Positions 29,821 to 38,493 of a DNA stretch of 64,000 nt are shown here, in pieces. Within the stretch, counting starts at the first letter, position 1. Each line of letters opens with the position of its first letter. The DNA is from Fervidobacterium pennivorans (GTDB taxonomy: Bacteria > Thermotogota > Thermotogae > Thermotogales > Fervidobacteriaceae), in contig NZ_CP011393.1 of NCBI RefSeq assembly GCF_001644665.1, positions 186,001-250,000 of the forward strand, given 5' to 3'. A model generated the notes under the pieces. That model was not told the DNA's origin and searched no databases. It saw only the letters and a list, made by a program, of their open reading frames with translations. Position numbers and translations under genes: made by a program.

Positions 29821-31175
29821 GAGACACCACCACCTAATTCAAAAGTTGAGAAATCGATGGCAGTAAGTGCTCTTAATGTGAAAATACCAAATTTGGTATT
29901 TAATCCCACCATAGGAACTGCTGAGCTTGACTGACCTGAAGTGTTGTCGAATATTTTCAAGGTTGTGAGCGCATAAATAGGCAAAGAAAGTATACGTTGG
30001 GAATAGCTTACGCTAAAACTTCCAATCTCAGAGGTAGACAAATCGTAACCAAAACCAAAAACCAGCGCGGAGATTTCTTCTCTATGTATGTTCAATGTTT
30101 TCACTGAGAGTTCAAATCCAATGCTTCCAAAACTTTCTGGAGAATATAGGTATAGAATGCTTACACCTAATGGGAAAACAAAGTCTGGGTTCTTTTCCGC
30201 AACAATAAACCCTTCTTCTATTTTTGCCCCGCTTTTGATGTATGTTACTTCGCACTCACTGTAATCTCCAGCTGTTCGAACAACTTTCAATTCCGCAATG
30301 TAGTTATCCCCGTCGTAAACTCCAAAGTAAAGCCCAGGTTTTACACCATCAATTGAACCGATATCAATCAACGCTCGTGGGAATTTCACACTATCGACAA
30401 AACCATACAGTTTCCTTAATCCTATCAGTCTACTTGCCAACTCTAAACTTACGTTCTTAGCAAACTGATTTAGAATTTTCGAAGATGGATATTCAATTCT
30501 TAGAAGTCTGTTGTTATACGGGTCATATTCGTGCAAAACTAAAGGTACAGCCACACTTACGGTAAATGCGTCTTTCTTAACGTCACTTCCTTCCAAACTT
30601 AGCACGTAAGAAATATAACATTCAAGCACATAGTAAGTATTCTCGTGTGGAACTTTCGAATAAAAGTCTAGCGGAATGTAATAATTCCCATCGGTTCCTT
30701 TTACATACATGCCATTCTCATCTTGGATATAATTTTTACCATCGAATCTAAATCGTGCGCCTTGAATGACACGAATGTACTTACCATTTGCGTATATATA
30801 CTCACCTGAAATGCTGTTTCTAACATATTCAACAGATTCTTTTCTCACACTTAAATTATTTAGATAAATCAACACGTTCAGAGAACCTTTTGGGTATTCT
30901 CTTTTTGATAGAATAATATTCTGCGTAGATAACAAATCTTGTAGGTTCATTTCTGAAAAAAGTTGCACTATATTGTCTCTTAGGGTCACCGTAAACTTGT
31001 TTGTGTCTAAAAGCTCAGATAAGAAAACGCTCTTCGTTATTTTTTCAATACTCTCGTTTCCAATCACACTCACTGAAACATCTATGACGGGCTTTGCTGC
31101 AAACAACATATTGAAACAGCTCATCAACAATATTATCAAAATACTCGTTGTAACGAACTTGGAAGACATATCCAT
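29814..31175 (-). CDS. Secreted protein, paralogous module to the next gene
   Basis: A 453-residue protein with a signal peptide (ILIILLMSCFNMLFAAKP). Residues ~120-180 carry GEYIYANGKYIRVIQGARFR, a stretch of D/G/Y strands and NGMYVKGTDGNYYIPLDFY, closely resembling the module in the 27820 gene. The C-terminal third looks like alternating beta strands and ends ELGGGVSW, consistent with a barrel or membrane-associated sheet. No family is recognised. The ATG at 31175 follows GAGG by seven bases; an ATG six bases later is also possible. First gene of the pair. Confidence 0.72.
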   Translation of the reverse strand: MDMSSKFVTTSILIILLMSCFNMLFAAKPVIDVSVSVIGNESIEKITKSVFLSELLDTNKFTVTLRDNIVQLFSEMNLQDLLSTQNIILSKREYPKGSLNVLIYLNNLSVRKESVEYVRNSISGEYIYANGKYIRVIQGARFRFDGKNYIQDENGMYVKGTDGNYYIPLDFYSKVPHENTYYVLECYISYVLSLEGSDVKKDAFTVSVAVPLVLHEYDPYNNRLLRIEYPSSKILNQFAKNVSLELASRLIGLRKLYGFVDSVKFPRALIDIGSIDGVKPGLYFGVYDGDNYIAELKVVRTAGDYSECEVTYIKSGAKIEEGFIVAEKNPDFVFPLGVSILYLYSPESFGSIGFELSVKTLNIHREEISALVFGFGYDLSTSEIGSFSVSYSQRILSLPIYALTTLKIFDNTSGQSSSAVPMVGLNTKFGIFTLRALTAIDFSTFELGGGVSW

Positions 31176-31236
31176 ACACCCGCCTCGCCCTAATGAACAC
31201 ATCATTCAATAGTATGGAACTCGTATTTTTGGAAAG

Positions 31237-31572
31237 TTATCGGAAAAAATATCCTACGGTATCCCTAAATATAAGCACAGCCGTGTTTTTCAAATAGGGC
31301 GCCATCTCATCTAAAAACTTCTGTGCTTTTTCATCTGTTGTGAAGAATTCTATGATTATTGGAAGTTCATGGTCGATAACTTCTCTAGTCAATGTGTGTA
31401 ACTTTTTGTCGAATATATACCCCTCAAAAGCTTTGTATTCCACAAAATCTGTGATATCCATCTTTAAAGCCATCTCGGCAATTACCTTGTTAAGTGGTTT
31501 CTTTCCAAATGCTTCGCATCTTTGATTTTCTTTGACATAAATACGTACGAATGTGCCAACAATTTTCTCCAT
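31237..31572 (-). CDS. DUF190 family protein
   Basis: A 111-residue DUF190 protein, a PII-like ferredoxin fold found next to crcB in many genomes. VRIYVKENQRC near the start, the central GITDF-like turn (MDITDFVEYKAFEGYIF) and LPIIIEFFTTDEKAQKFL match the family. It probably senses or regulates rather than catalyses; the ligand is unknown. GGGGG lies seven bases before the ATG, and it follows the fluoride channel gene by 27 bp. Confidence 0.87.
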   Translation of the reverse strand: MEKIVGTFVRIYVKENQRCEAFGKKPLNKVIAEMALKMDITDFVEYKAFEGYIFDKKLHTLTREVIDHELPIIIEFFTTDEKAQKFLDEMAPYLKNTAVLIFRDTVGYFFR

Positions 31573-31599
31573 ACAAATGCCCCCTAAATCATTTGCAGA

Positions 31600-32001
31600 T
31601 TACAATCTCGCATAAATAACATCAACCAATTCTTTCCCACCTAAGGCACTTAAAAGACCTACAGATAAATTAAGGAGGATGTTCATAGCAGCAGCAAAGT
31701 AGCTTCCGTTATATACAAGTGCCATAGTCTCGTATGTTAATGTTGAAAACGTAGTTAGTCCTCCCATTATGCCAGTGGTAAAGAACAACCTGACGGTCTC
31801 ATTCATTGGAATGTAAAATGAAACCTGCATAATTAACCCAAGAAGGAAACTCCCTGATATATTTACAGTAAAAGTACCGTAAGGTATCAAGGAGGTTGGA
31901 TACCTTTCATTAAGCCAAAGAGAAATCAGATATCTAAAAACCGAGCCCAAAAAACCTCCAGTCCCAACCGCTGTTAACCTAACCCAGAATCCTGATTTCA
32001 C
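31600..32001 (-). CDS. crcB: Fluoride channel CrcB/FluC
   Basis: Small four-helix channel (133 residues) that works as an antiparallel dimer to export fluoride. GGFLGSVFRYLIS, FTVNISGSFLLG with the conserved Asn, and GIMGGLTTFSTLTYE with the phenylalanine-threonine filter are all present. The start is a GTG at 32001 with GGAGG seven bases before. It lies between the PIG-L and DUF190 genes. I found no fluoride riboswitch in the upstream DNA. Confidence 0.95.
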   Translation of the reverse strand: MKSGFWVRLTAVGTGGFLGSVFRYLISLWLNERYPTSLIPYGTFTVNISGSFLLGLIMQVSFYIPMNETVRLFFTTGIMGGLTTFSTLTYETMALVYNGSYFAAAMNILLNLSVGLLSALGGKELVDVIYARL

Positions 32002-32026
32002 ACTGAAACCTCCTTTCCAATGTTGT

Positions 32027-32677
32027 TCAAAACATTAACACTTCAGGTTCGAAAACTTCAGCTGCCACGCAATTCATAAGGCCTCCGTAGAACTCGTTAA
32101 GTTGCAAATAAGGTTCCAGGACTCCAAGCTGTGTTTTAAAATTTGAAATAACTGATTTTTTCTGCTCATAAACTTTTGAGATATCAACATACACTTTCGA
32201 CTTCGGGCTGTTGAAAGGGTCTGACACAAATCGAAGTACATTCTTGCAAAAGTGTGGTTCATAATCTAAAAATTCAGGAGTGACCATTGCGAGAAACAAT
32301 GCCTTATCAGTTGCTGTGCCCACCGCAGCATGGTCAGGGTGTCTGTCATTTCGTGGATGTGTGATTAACAAATCCGGTTTGTATTTTCTTATAAGGTTAG
32401 CAATTATGTTCGGAAGCTCGTTGTTAAAGTGCAAACTACCATCTTTCAGGTTCAAAAACTCGTACGAGTTAACTTTCATCATTTTTGTAACATTCATAGC
32501 CTCCTCGTATCGTTCTTGGGCAGTTGCATACCCCGCTGAACCATCTGTCAGAACAACACACTGAACTTGAGCTGTCGGATTCTCGCTAAGTATTCTTAAA
32601 ATCAACCCACCTGCCCAAATTTCAATATCATCCGGATGCGCACCTATGAAGAGGTAACTATCAAGGGTAGTTATCAC
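32027..32677 (-). CDS. PIG-L/LmbE family deacetylase
   Basis: Zinc-dependent N-deacetylase of 216 residues. The metal motif AHPDDIEIWAGG is near the N-terminus (about 13-24), and THPRNDRHPDHAAVG supplies the third ligand and catalytic His. Relatives remove acetyl groups from GlcNAc conjugates, for example bacillithiol (BshB), mycothiol or GlcNAc-PI; which one applies is open. The GTG start at 32677 has GGGGGTG upstream. First gene of the three-gene unit with crcB and DUF190; any functional link to fluoride is unexplained. Confidence 0.9.
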   Translation of the reverse strand: MITTLDSYLFIGAHPDDIEIWAGGLILRILSENPTAQVQCVVLTDGSAGYATAQERYEEAMNVTKMMKVNSYEFLNLKDGSLHFNNELPNIIANLIRKYKPDLLITHPRNDRHPDHAAVGTATDKALFLAMVTPEFLDYEPHFCKNVLRFVSDPFNSPKSKVYVDISKVYEQKKSVISNFKTQLGVLEPYLQLNEFYGGLMNCVAAEVFEPEVLMF

Positions 32678-32788
32678 TCAAATTCACCCCCTATTGATTT
32701 GTGCCATAACTATTATATCGCTTCTATTTCGTTTTCACAAAATTTTGTGTATAATATTCACGAAGCAAAAATAGGAGGTGTGTGAAAA

Positions 32789-33532
32789 ATGTCAGAAAAA
32801 ATCAACTACCTTGAAAAATTCAAACCATTTGTTTACAAGGACGAGTTTATCGAAATGCCTTACAGACTTTTCATACCTGAAAGTCAAAAGCCAGGTGAGA
32901 AATATCCGCTGGTTGTTTTTCTTCATGGGGCAGGCGAGCGTGGAAGAGATAACGAAAAACAAATTATTGCAAACGAAGGTGCCACTGTATGGGCTAGTCC
33001 GGAAGTGCAGGAAAAACACCCCTGTTTTGTACTTGCTCCACAGTGTCCGGAAAACGGGTATTGGGGAACTTCGTTTAGAACTGGTGACGAGCTAGAACCA
33101 AACTCTCTACTTTCAACGGTTTTTCTGTTAATCAACCAGGTTGTAGATGAGTATCCCATTGACGAAGAAAGGATATACATAACAGGACTATCGATGGGAG
33201 GTTTTGGTACCGTCGGTCTTTTAACACTTTGTCCAGAAAGATTTGCGGCAGCAGTTGTTGTCTGTGGTGGAGGTAACGTTAAAAAAGTCCAAAAAATCTC
33301 GCGCATCCCTATTTGGTTCTTCCATGCCGAAGACGATGACGTTGTACCCGTAAAGTTTTCTCGTGAGTTAGTCGAAGCACTGAAGAAGCTAAACGCGCCT
33401 GTACGATACACAGAATACCCAAAAGGCTACATGGAAAGCATTGGAAGTTTCCCACATGCCTCTTGGATTCCTGCTTACAGAGATAAAGAAATGATTGAAT
33501 GGCTCTTTAGTCAAAGCAAAGCGCGAAGATAA
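32789..33532 (+). CDS. Alpha/beta-hydrolase esterase
   Basis: A 247-residue serine esterase of the phospholipase/carboxylesterase group. HGAGERGRD forms the oxyanion region, GLSMGGFGT holds the nucleophilic Ser (about 130), AEDDDVVPV the Asp, and FPHASW the His. No signal peptide is visible, so it is probably cytoplasmic. The ATG is preceded by GGAGG, and a TATAAT box lies at 32751-32756 without a convincing -35. Single gene, with a shared terminator after it. The natural ester is unknown. Confidence 0.9.
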   Translation: MSEKINYLEKFKPFVYKDEFIEMPYRLFIPESQKPGEKYPLVVFLHGAGERGRDNEKQIIANEGATVWASPEVQEKHPCFVLAPQCPENGYWGTSFRTGDELEPNSLLSTVFLLINQVVDEYPIDEERIYITGLSMGGFGTVGLLTLCPERFAAAVVVCGGGNVKKVQKISRIPIWFFHAEDDDVVPVKFSRELVEALKKLNAPVRYTEYPKGYMESIGSFPHASWIPAYRDKEMIEWLFSQSKARR

Positions 33533-33535
33533 AAC

Positions 33536-33561
33536 GAAAGCAGGGGATATCCCCTGCTTTC
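33536..33561. terminator. Bidirectional terminator
   Basis: GAAAGCAGGGGA (33536-33547) pairs with TCCCCTGCTTTC (33550-33561) between the converging esterase and glycan-polymerase genes. The T tracts are short. Confidence 0.75.
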
Positions 33562-33577
33562 TAAATTATCTCTCAGC

Positions 33578-36500
33578 TTACTTATATTTTGCTAATAGTT
33601 CTTCTAGGAATTTGAGAACTTTTGCCTTACTATTAAATTCCGGCATAGCGAACAACGGTTCTTTCCAATCTTTTAGTATTTCTTCCTCGGCAGTTTGCTG
33701 GTATAGGCTTAACAAATTCTCAGCCGTTCTCAAAAATTCCTCCTTTATTAGTTCGTAATGAGCCTTGAACCTGGCATATCTTTCATAGAGCTTCATCAAA
33801 TTCGAATCGATAACAGCTGTTAGTATCGATGTGAGCTCTTTCTTCGCATCATCAGAGAAATTCAATGCTTGAATTTGGTTTTCAAAATCTTTCATAGAAT
33901 TATAGGCATTTGTTTTCCAAACACTCGATTTTCCTATTCTCATCCAGAATGTTGGTGGGTATTTAACGAGCTCTTCAATGTACTCCTTTTCAATGTTCTT
34001 GAAATCGGTGCTCGTTATTGAATTATACAACCTTCTTAACCTCTCTTCAAACATCGGAGTTAGACTGTTCGATAGATAGCCTTTTTCATCCTCTTCTAAG
34101 ACGGTATCTAAACGATTCTTCATATCTTCAACGAATACATCAAAGCTCTTCTCCCAGTAGTCTCTGTCGTTAACCTTCTTTGAGACGAGGTCATAATTTT
34201 CCTTATACCATTCTATCAATTGTGAGTAAGTAACTACACTCTCTTGGTACTCCGAAATAACTTGATATTCTCTTGCAAGAGCGTGGAGATAATCGAGCAC
34301 GCCATCAGGCACACCCCATACACCTTTTGCTTCCATGTATTTACATGTTTTTGCCTCCAGTTTTGCTATATCAACGAGTAGGTTGCGCGATTCTACGTTA
34401 ATTGGATCTAACGCTTGGACTGTCAAACCAGCAAAGTACCTGTAGATATCTTGCCCACCTGTTGTTGCAAGCTCAATATCAAGATTCTTCCAGTCTGGGA
34501 ATCTGTTCCATCCTCCAGGCATAATGTAAAGCGTCTTTCTAACCCAAGTATCAAACTTGTTGAAGAAGAGGGATTCAAGAGCTAATGTCTTTTTATTAAT
34601 TTCTTTATCATCAATGTTGTCAGTAAGTGTCTTTGCAATCAGGTAGAGGGAATTGTACCTAACAGCTAATGTTTTGAAAGTATTTCTTTCTGTAAACGTA
34701 AGTAACGAGAATTCATATAAACAAGCTGAATCAACAATTGCTTGTGCTGTCGCCATATCGATTTTGTCAATAAACGATGGATTATTTTTTATGTAGACCG
34801 CCAAATCTTTGAAGTAAGCATACTTAAACTTATTTGGAAGTATATTCTGGAATTCGTCGTAGTTCTGATTTAGAACAGCTTCTGGGTTATTTCTCAGAGC
34901 ATCTTTTAGGATAGCAATCCTTATTGGGTCAGAAGCAAGTGCTGCGAGGTAGAAATAAGACTTACCATACGTGTGGTTAAGCCTTACGCTCTTTAAAAAG
35001 TATGATTTTGCTTGTTCATAGTATTTTGTGAGCTCACGTGGTATTGCTTCTTTCTGAGCAGTTAATGCCCTTCGATTTTGTGTTATCTGATTTCTTATGT
35101 TTTGAATATTCTGCAAACGCTCACTTTCCGCCTGTGCTCTGTTATACAAACCTCCCAATTTACCTGCCTGAGATTGTTTGTATTTGTGCCAATTCTCAGG
35201 AGAGTAAATCTGGAATTGCCCGGAGAAGTTGTTAAGGTCAGATTCCATTTGGTCAAGTTGATTTAGATAGTTGTCTATCTGACTCAGTTGATTTCTCAAT
35301 TCTGCCAACGTTTGGAATGCCACATTACCTTTTCTGAAGTACACTTCTGAAATGAAATGATTCCATCTCAGATAGGTAGAGCCTGCAACAGAAGAAATAA
35401 GAACAAGTCCGAGAACAACCGCTTTGGCACCTTTTATTTCGTATTCCTTTCCGTCTACTTTATTAAAATACTTACCCAAGCCTGCGCTCAGAACAAATGT
35501 TGCCATCAATGCGTTCGGTAGCAAATGTCCCGGGAAACTAAAAAAGCTTTGGAACGCAAACACTATTCCGCTCAGCACAAGCATGGAGAACAGTGTCGTA
35601 TCATCACGTTCCTGTAGCTTTTGAATATTCTTTACTACATAGATAACAAGTAAGATAAGCATCACAACAATCAAAGCCAGCCCAATTATTCCTGTCTCGC
35701 TAAGCACTTGGAAGTAGTCGTTGTGTGCCCTTTTGAAGTTGTTCCAACCGTAGCTGTATATGGGCTTGTCGGCGGTCAAATCTCCGATTCCGTAAAGACC
35801 GTACAACTGATAAGTTCCTATCCCTTGACCAAGAAGTTTGTGATTCTTCCAGATGTAAATTGTCGAAAACCAAGACAAGTATCTCTCGTCTCTACTTGAG
35901 ACTGAAGCCATCGCACTAAACCTATCAGTCATTGTGAAAGCTCCGAAGTTGTTGAATGGAGAAGGAACGTTGTAAAGAACAATCAAGATAATAGACATAA
36001 GTATGAATATTGCTATCGAAATCCTGCGTAAAGATTTTAGTTTCCTAAGTAAACTGGGTGCACTTTTCCGAAGTTCTGCTTCAGCTTTGTCTTCGCGTTT
36101 ACGTATAAAGAAGAAATAAGCAAGGATTAGTAATACTATTTCTAAAACGAGCGCCAAGTATTCTGACCTGGTCTGAGAAAAGATAATAACATCTAAATAA
36201 ATGATTGCGGAGAACAAGGAGAGTAATTTCATAAAAAGAATCCCAGAAAACTTTCGAACATTCATAACACCAAGGTCAAGACTAATGACAAAGTAAAGTG
36301 CAATAGGCAGAAGCATGTTTAGATAGTTTGAAACGAATATGACATTTCCTATATTTGCTTTTATGCTTGCTCTCTCAAAAGGATTTCCAACTTGCCCAAG
36401 CATTATGTCATATCCCAAATAGAAGTTTAGGATAGCGTTGACGGCTATAAACAACCCTGTCAGCACGAAAACAAAAAGAAACCTTGCAATCTTCTGTTTA

Positions 36501-36856
36501 TCATCAAGAATGGTTGAAAAGTAGAAGGATAAGAGCACATTTAAGAATAGGTATAGTCCTATGTCAAATGCTTGTCTAAAGAAGTCCGGATTATCTCTCC
36601 AGGTATTTATCGTTGAAAGCAGTGCAACTATCGAAAATGCCAACCAGATAAAGTGGACCTTGGATGCGAAGAATTTAATCTTCTTTGTTCGGAGCAGTCT
36701 AAAAAGCAGGTACACTCCTATCAACAACGTGGCGACTGTTAAAATCGCGTATTTTGGAGTACTGAACTCGTAAGTGTACTCTCTGTGAGCAAAGAGTGCA
36801 ACAAGAGGTATGGTGATATACAAAACTAGTTCCTCGAAAAATGAAAGCACTTTCAT
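33578..36856 (-). CDS. Very large Wzy/WaaL-like O-antigen polymerase/ligase protein
   Basis: A 1,092-residue membrane protein. Residues 1-470 carry about twelve membrane segments with the Wzy/WaaL signature loop: MTDRFSAMASVSSRDERYLSW, LGQGIGTYQ and FKRAHNDYFQVLSETGIIGL (His-Asn and Glu-Gly motifs). The family usually has 400-550 residues; here about 600 further residues follow a last helix, starting with a coiled coil (about 530-610) and continuing as an all-helical region that I cannot assign. It probably joins undecaprenyl-linked glycan units or transfers them to an acceptor. The ATG directly follows GGGGAGGAGG; a GTG six bases on is better spaced. It lies 29 bp after the WecA-like gene. 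Confidence 0.85.
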   Translation of the reverse strand: MKVLSFFEELVLYITIPLVALFAHREYTYEFSTPKYAILTVATLLIGVYLLFRLLRTKKIKFFASKVHFIWLAFSIVALLSTINTWRDNPDFFRQAFDIGLYLFLNVLLSFYFSTILDDKQKIARFLFVFVLTGLFIAVNAILNFYLGYDIMLGQVGNPFERASIKANIGNVIFVSNYLNMLLPIALYFVISLDLGVMNVRKFSGILFMKLLSLFSAIIYLDVIIFSQTRSEYLALVLEIVLLILAYFFFIRKREDKAEAELRKSAPSLLRKLKSLRRISIAIFILMSIILIVLYNVPSPFNNFGAFTMTDRFSAMASVSSRDERYLSWFSTIYIWKNHKLLGQGIGTYQLYGLYGIGDLTADKPIYSYGWNNFKRAHNDYFQVLSETGIIGLALIVVMLILLVIYVVKNIQKLQERDDTTLFSMLVLSGIVFAFQSFFSFPGHLLPNALMATFVLSAGLGKYFNKVDGKEYEIKGAKAVVLGLVLISSVAGSTYLRWNHFISEVYFRKGNVAFQTLAELRNQLSQIDNYLNQLDQMESDLNNFSGQFQIYSPENWHKYKQSQAGKLGGLYNRAQAESERLQNIQNIRNQITQNRRALTAQKEAIPRELTKYYEQAKSYFLKSVRLNHTYGKSYFYLAALASDPIRIAILKDALRNNPEAVLNQNYDEFQNILPNKFKYAYFKDLAVYIKNNPSFIDKIDMATAQAIVDSACLYEFSLLTFTERNTFKTLAVRYNSLYLIAKTLTDNIDDKEINKKTLALESLFFNKFDTWVRKTLYIMPGGWNRFPDWKNLDIELATTGGQDIYRYFAGLTVQALDPINVESRNLLVDIAKLEAKTCKYMEAKGVWGVPDGVLDYLHALAREYQVISEYQESVVTYSQLIEWYKENYDLVSKKVNDRDYWEKSFDVFVEDMKNRLDTVLEEDEKGYLSNSLTPMFEERLRRLYNSITSTDFKNIEKEYIEELVKYPPTFWMRIGKSSVWKTNAYNSMKDFENQIQALNFSDDAKKELTSILTAVIDSNLMKLYERYARFKAHYELIKEEFLRTAENLLSLYQQTAEEEILKDWKEPLFAMPEFNSKAKVLKFLEELLAKYK

Positions 36857-36885
36857 CCTCCTCCCCATTTATTCAAAATTGATGC

Positions 36886-37836
36886 CTAGTATTTTAATAT
36901 TTTCAACCATTTTGACATGAAATAATACATAACGAGCAGCACTACTACAGCGGGTAACGATAACATCGTATTTTGCTTTGCTATTATGCCTATCGTGAAA
37001 AACACAAATTGTATAAATACAACTACGAGAAGTGTGTATCTTTTGTTCTTGGTCTTTGACTGGATTTTATCATAGAAATGCCCTCTGTCGCCACTGAATG
37101 GAGAGCGTCCGTTCAATATCCTTCTTAAAACACCTGCTCCAAGATCAAAAAAGAAGAGTGAAAGAAAAATAAAAGCTGAAACCACATATGGGAGATTAGA
37201 AGTCCCATTTCGAATAGATGAGAGTAAACCTATTGAAAGAACACCACCAATTAAATAACTCCCAGCGTCTCCCATGAATATCCTTGCGGGGGGAAAATTG
37301 TAAAGCAAATAACCAGCCAAAGCACCAACGAGAGCAAGTAACAGAGCTTTGTCATATCGTGACGTTGCAACGCTAAATAAACCTATTGCAGAAATTGCCG
37401 AAACACTTGCGCAAACGCCATCCAATCCGTCCATCATATTAACGGCATTTATTAATGCAGCAACTAAAACGACGTAAAGTGGAAAAAGAAAAGAGAGACC
37501 TACATACTTGTACACGAGAACACTGGCAATTACAAATTCAGTTACTAGTCTAACCTTTGGATCTGCGTTCTTAGCATCATCGCAAAGTCCTAAAAGAACA
37601 AGAATAGTTAGAGTAATTTTTGTCACAAGCTCAAAAGGTGTAACGAAGAGGACTCCTAGATAAATACTTAAGCCACCTAAGTATGGTGTTATCCTCTCAT
37701 GAGGCTTGAGCTCTCCATCAGGTCTATCAACAATACCATAGCTCTTGGCTAACCGTCCAAAAATAGGTATTGTCAATGCACTTATTATAAAAGCTGGAAC
37801 AATAACCCATAGGTCTTTCATTGAAATCGATTGCAT
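36886..37836 (-). CDS. WecA/MraY-family polyprenyl-phosphate sugar-1-phosphate transferase
   Basis: Integral membrane transferase (316 residues, about ten helices) that starts glycan assembly by moving a HexNAc-1-phosphate from a UDP-sugar to undecaprenyl phosphate. GLCDDAKN has the paired aspartates, NAVNMMDGLDGV and FMGDAGSYLIGG are active-site loops, and RRILNGRSPFSGDRGHFYDK ends with the HFYD variant of the WecA HIHH-like loop. Its size and loops fit WecA/TagO rather than MraY. It is probably co-transcribed with the large polymerase/ligase gene downstream. Confidence 0.92.
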   Translation of the reverse strand: MQSISMKDLWVIVPAFIISALTIPIFGRLAKSYGIVDRPDGELKPHERITPYLGGLSIYLGVLFVTPFELVTKITLTILVLLGLCDDAKNADPKVRLVTEFVIASVLVYKYVGLSFLFPLYVVLVAALINAVNMMDGLDGVCASVSAISAIGLFSVATSRYDKALLLALVGALAGYLLYNFPPARIFMGDAGSYLIGGVLSIGLLSSIRNGTSNLPYVVSAFIFLSLFFFDLGAGVLRRILNGRSPFSGDRGHFYDKIQSKTKNKRYTLLVVVFIQFVFFTIGIIAKQNTMLSLPAVVVLLVMYYFMSKWLKILKY

Positions 37837-37893
37837 TTTTTACAACTCACCCACTTCCTACCTGAAAGTTGCAGAAACACAAGCTACGTTTAT

Positions 37894-37922
37894 ATTATAC
37901 TACGAACCATGTTGAAAAACAA
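37894..37922 (-). promoter_or_regulatory. Promoter of the glycan-assembly operon
   Basis: On the minus strand TTGTTT (37922-37917), 17 bp, TATAAT (37899-37894), about 60 bp upstream of the WecA-like start. Confidence 0.7.
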
Positions 37923-37976
37923 TAACACAACATTGCGTCATAAACAATTTAATCAAAGATTTCCAAACTTTGGCTC

Positions 37977-38004
37977 TTGACAATTCAATCTTATATGTTA
38001 ATAT
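37977..38004 (+). promoter_or_regulatory. Putative promoter of the tRNA cluster
   Basis: TTGACA at 37977-37982 is a perfect -35. TAATAT at 37999-38004 is the best -10 at 16 bp. It lies 45 bp upstream of tRNA-Glu. Confidence 0.55.
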
Positions 38005-38048
38005 ATAACACGGTCACCAAGATTGAAAGGCTGATTCTTTAAAAAGAT

Positions 38049-38123
38049 GGCCCCATAGGATAACGGCTAGTCCATCGGATTCTCAGTCCGAGGGTCGGGG
38101 TTCGATTCCCCGTGGGGCTGCCA
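38049..38123 (+). tRNA. tRNA-Glu (CTC)
   Basis: 75 nt with an encoded CCA. GGCCCCA pairs with TGGGGCT through one wobble; the anticodon CTC is in GATTCTCAGTC. Confidence 0.95.
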
Positions 38124-38131
38124 GAACGGAA

Positions 38132-38206
38132 GCCCCCATAGTTCAAAGGATAGAACGGCGGATTCCTAATCCGCAAATGGAGGTTCGATTCCTCCTGGGG
38201 GCACCA
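38132..38206 (+). tRNA. tRNA-Arg (CCT)
   Basis: 75 nt with an encoded CCA. The acceptor GCCCCCA pairs with TGGGGGC; the anticodon CCT is in GATTCCTAATC. It reads AGG. Confidence 0.95.
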
Positions 38207-38211
38207 TGATT

Positions 38212-38287
38212 GGGCCGCTAGCTCAGTAGGTAGAGCACCTGACTCTTAATCAGGTGGCCGTGGGTTCGAGTCCCACGCGGCCCACCA
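38212..38287 (+). tRNA. tRNA-Lys (CTT)
   Basis: 76 nt with an encoded CCA. The acceptor GGGCCGC pairs with GCGGCCC; the anticodon CTT is in GACTCTTAATC. Confidence 0.96.
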
Positions 38288-38324
38288 GATTTCCAGATTT
38301 TCTGAAAAACAAATATTTACAAGT

Positions 38325-38474
38325 AAAGAGGAAGCGCCCGGCTTCCCACCCAATGGCGAAAAGCCTATTGGGTAAGGAAAGTGGAAAATGCTGAAACAGA
38401 AATAGCGTAAGGTTTACTGAAAATGTTATCTGGTGTTAAAATCAATTGCGGGCGCAGACCCGCATTAATTTTTT
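38325..38474 (+). promoter_or_regulatory. Structured infC leader with attenuator-like hairpin
   Basis: Between tRNA-Lys and infC. The first hairpin is GGAAGC closing on GCTTCC. The second is ACCCAATGGC, a GAAAA loop, then GCC, a bulged T and ATTGGGT. A long A-rich unpaired part follows, and then TGCGGG (38447-38452) pairs with CCCGCA (38459-38464), followed by TTAATTTTTT. The last hairpin looks like an intrinsic terminator just before the ribosome site, so the leader probably attenuates infC-rpmI-rplT, perhaps through L20 or IF3. I cannot match it to a known leader family. Confidence 0.55.
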
Positions 38475-38493
38475 ATAGTAGGAGGGGGAAACT

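Noticed and set aside
32002-32026. Possible fluoride riboswitch before crcB
   Set aside because: The 25-bp gap is too short and the DNA before the PIG-L gene has no GGNGATGG or CTGATGA motif.
38325-38440. Resemblance of the infC leader (GAGGAAGCGCCCGGC, GGAAAGTGG, CAGAAA) to parts of RNase P RNA
   Set aside because: Too short, no pairing partner for P4 and no closing CCCGGCTTA segment; kept only as an unassigned leader.
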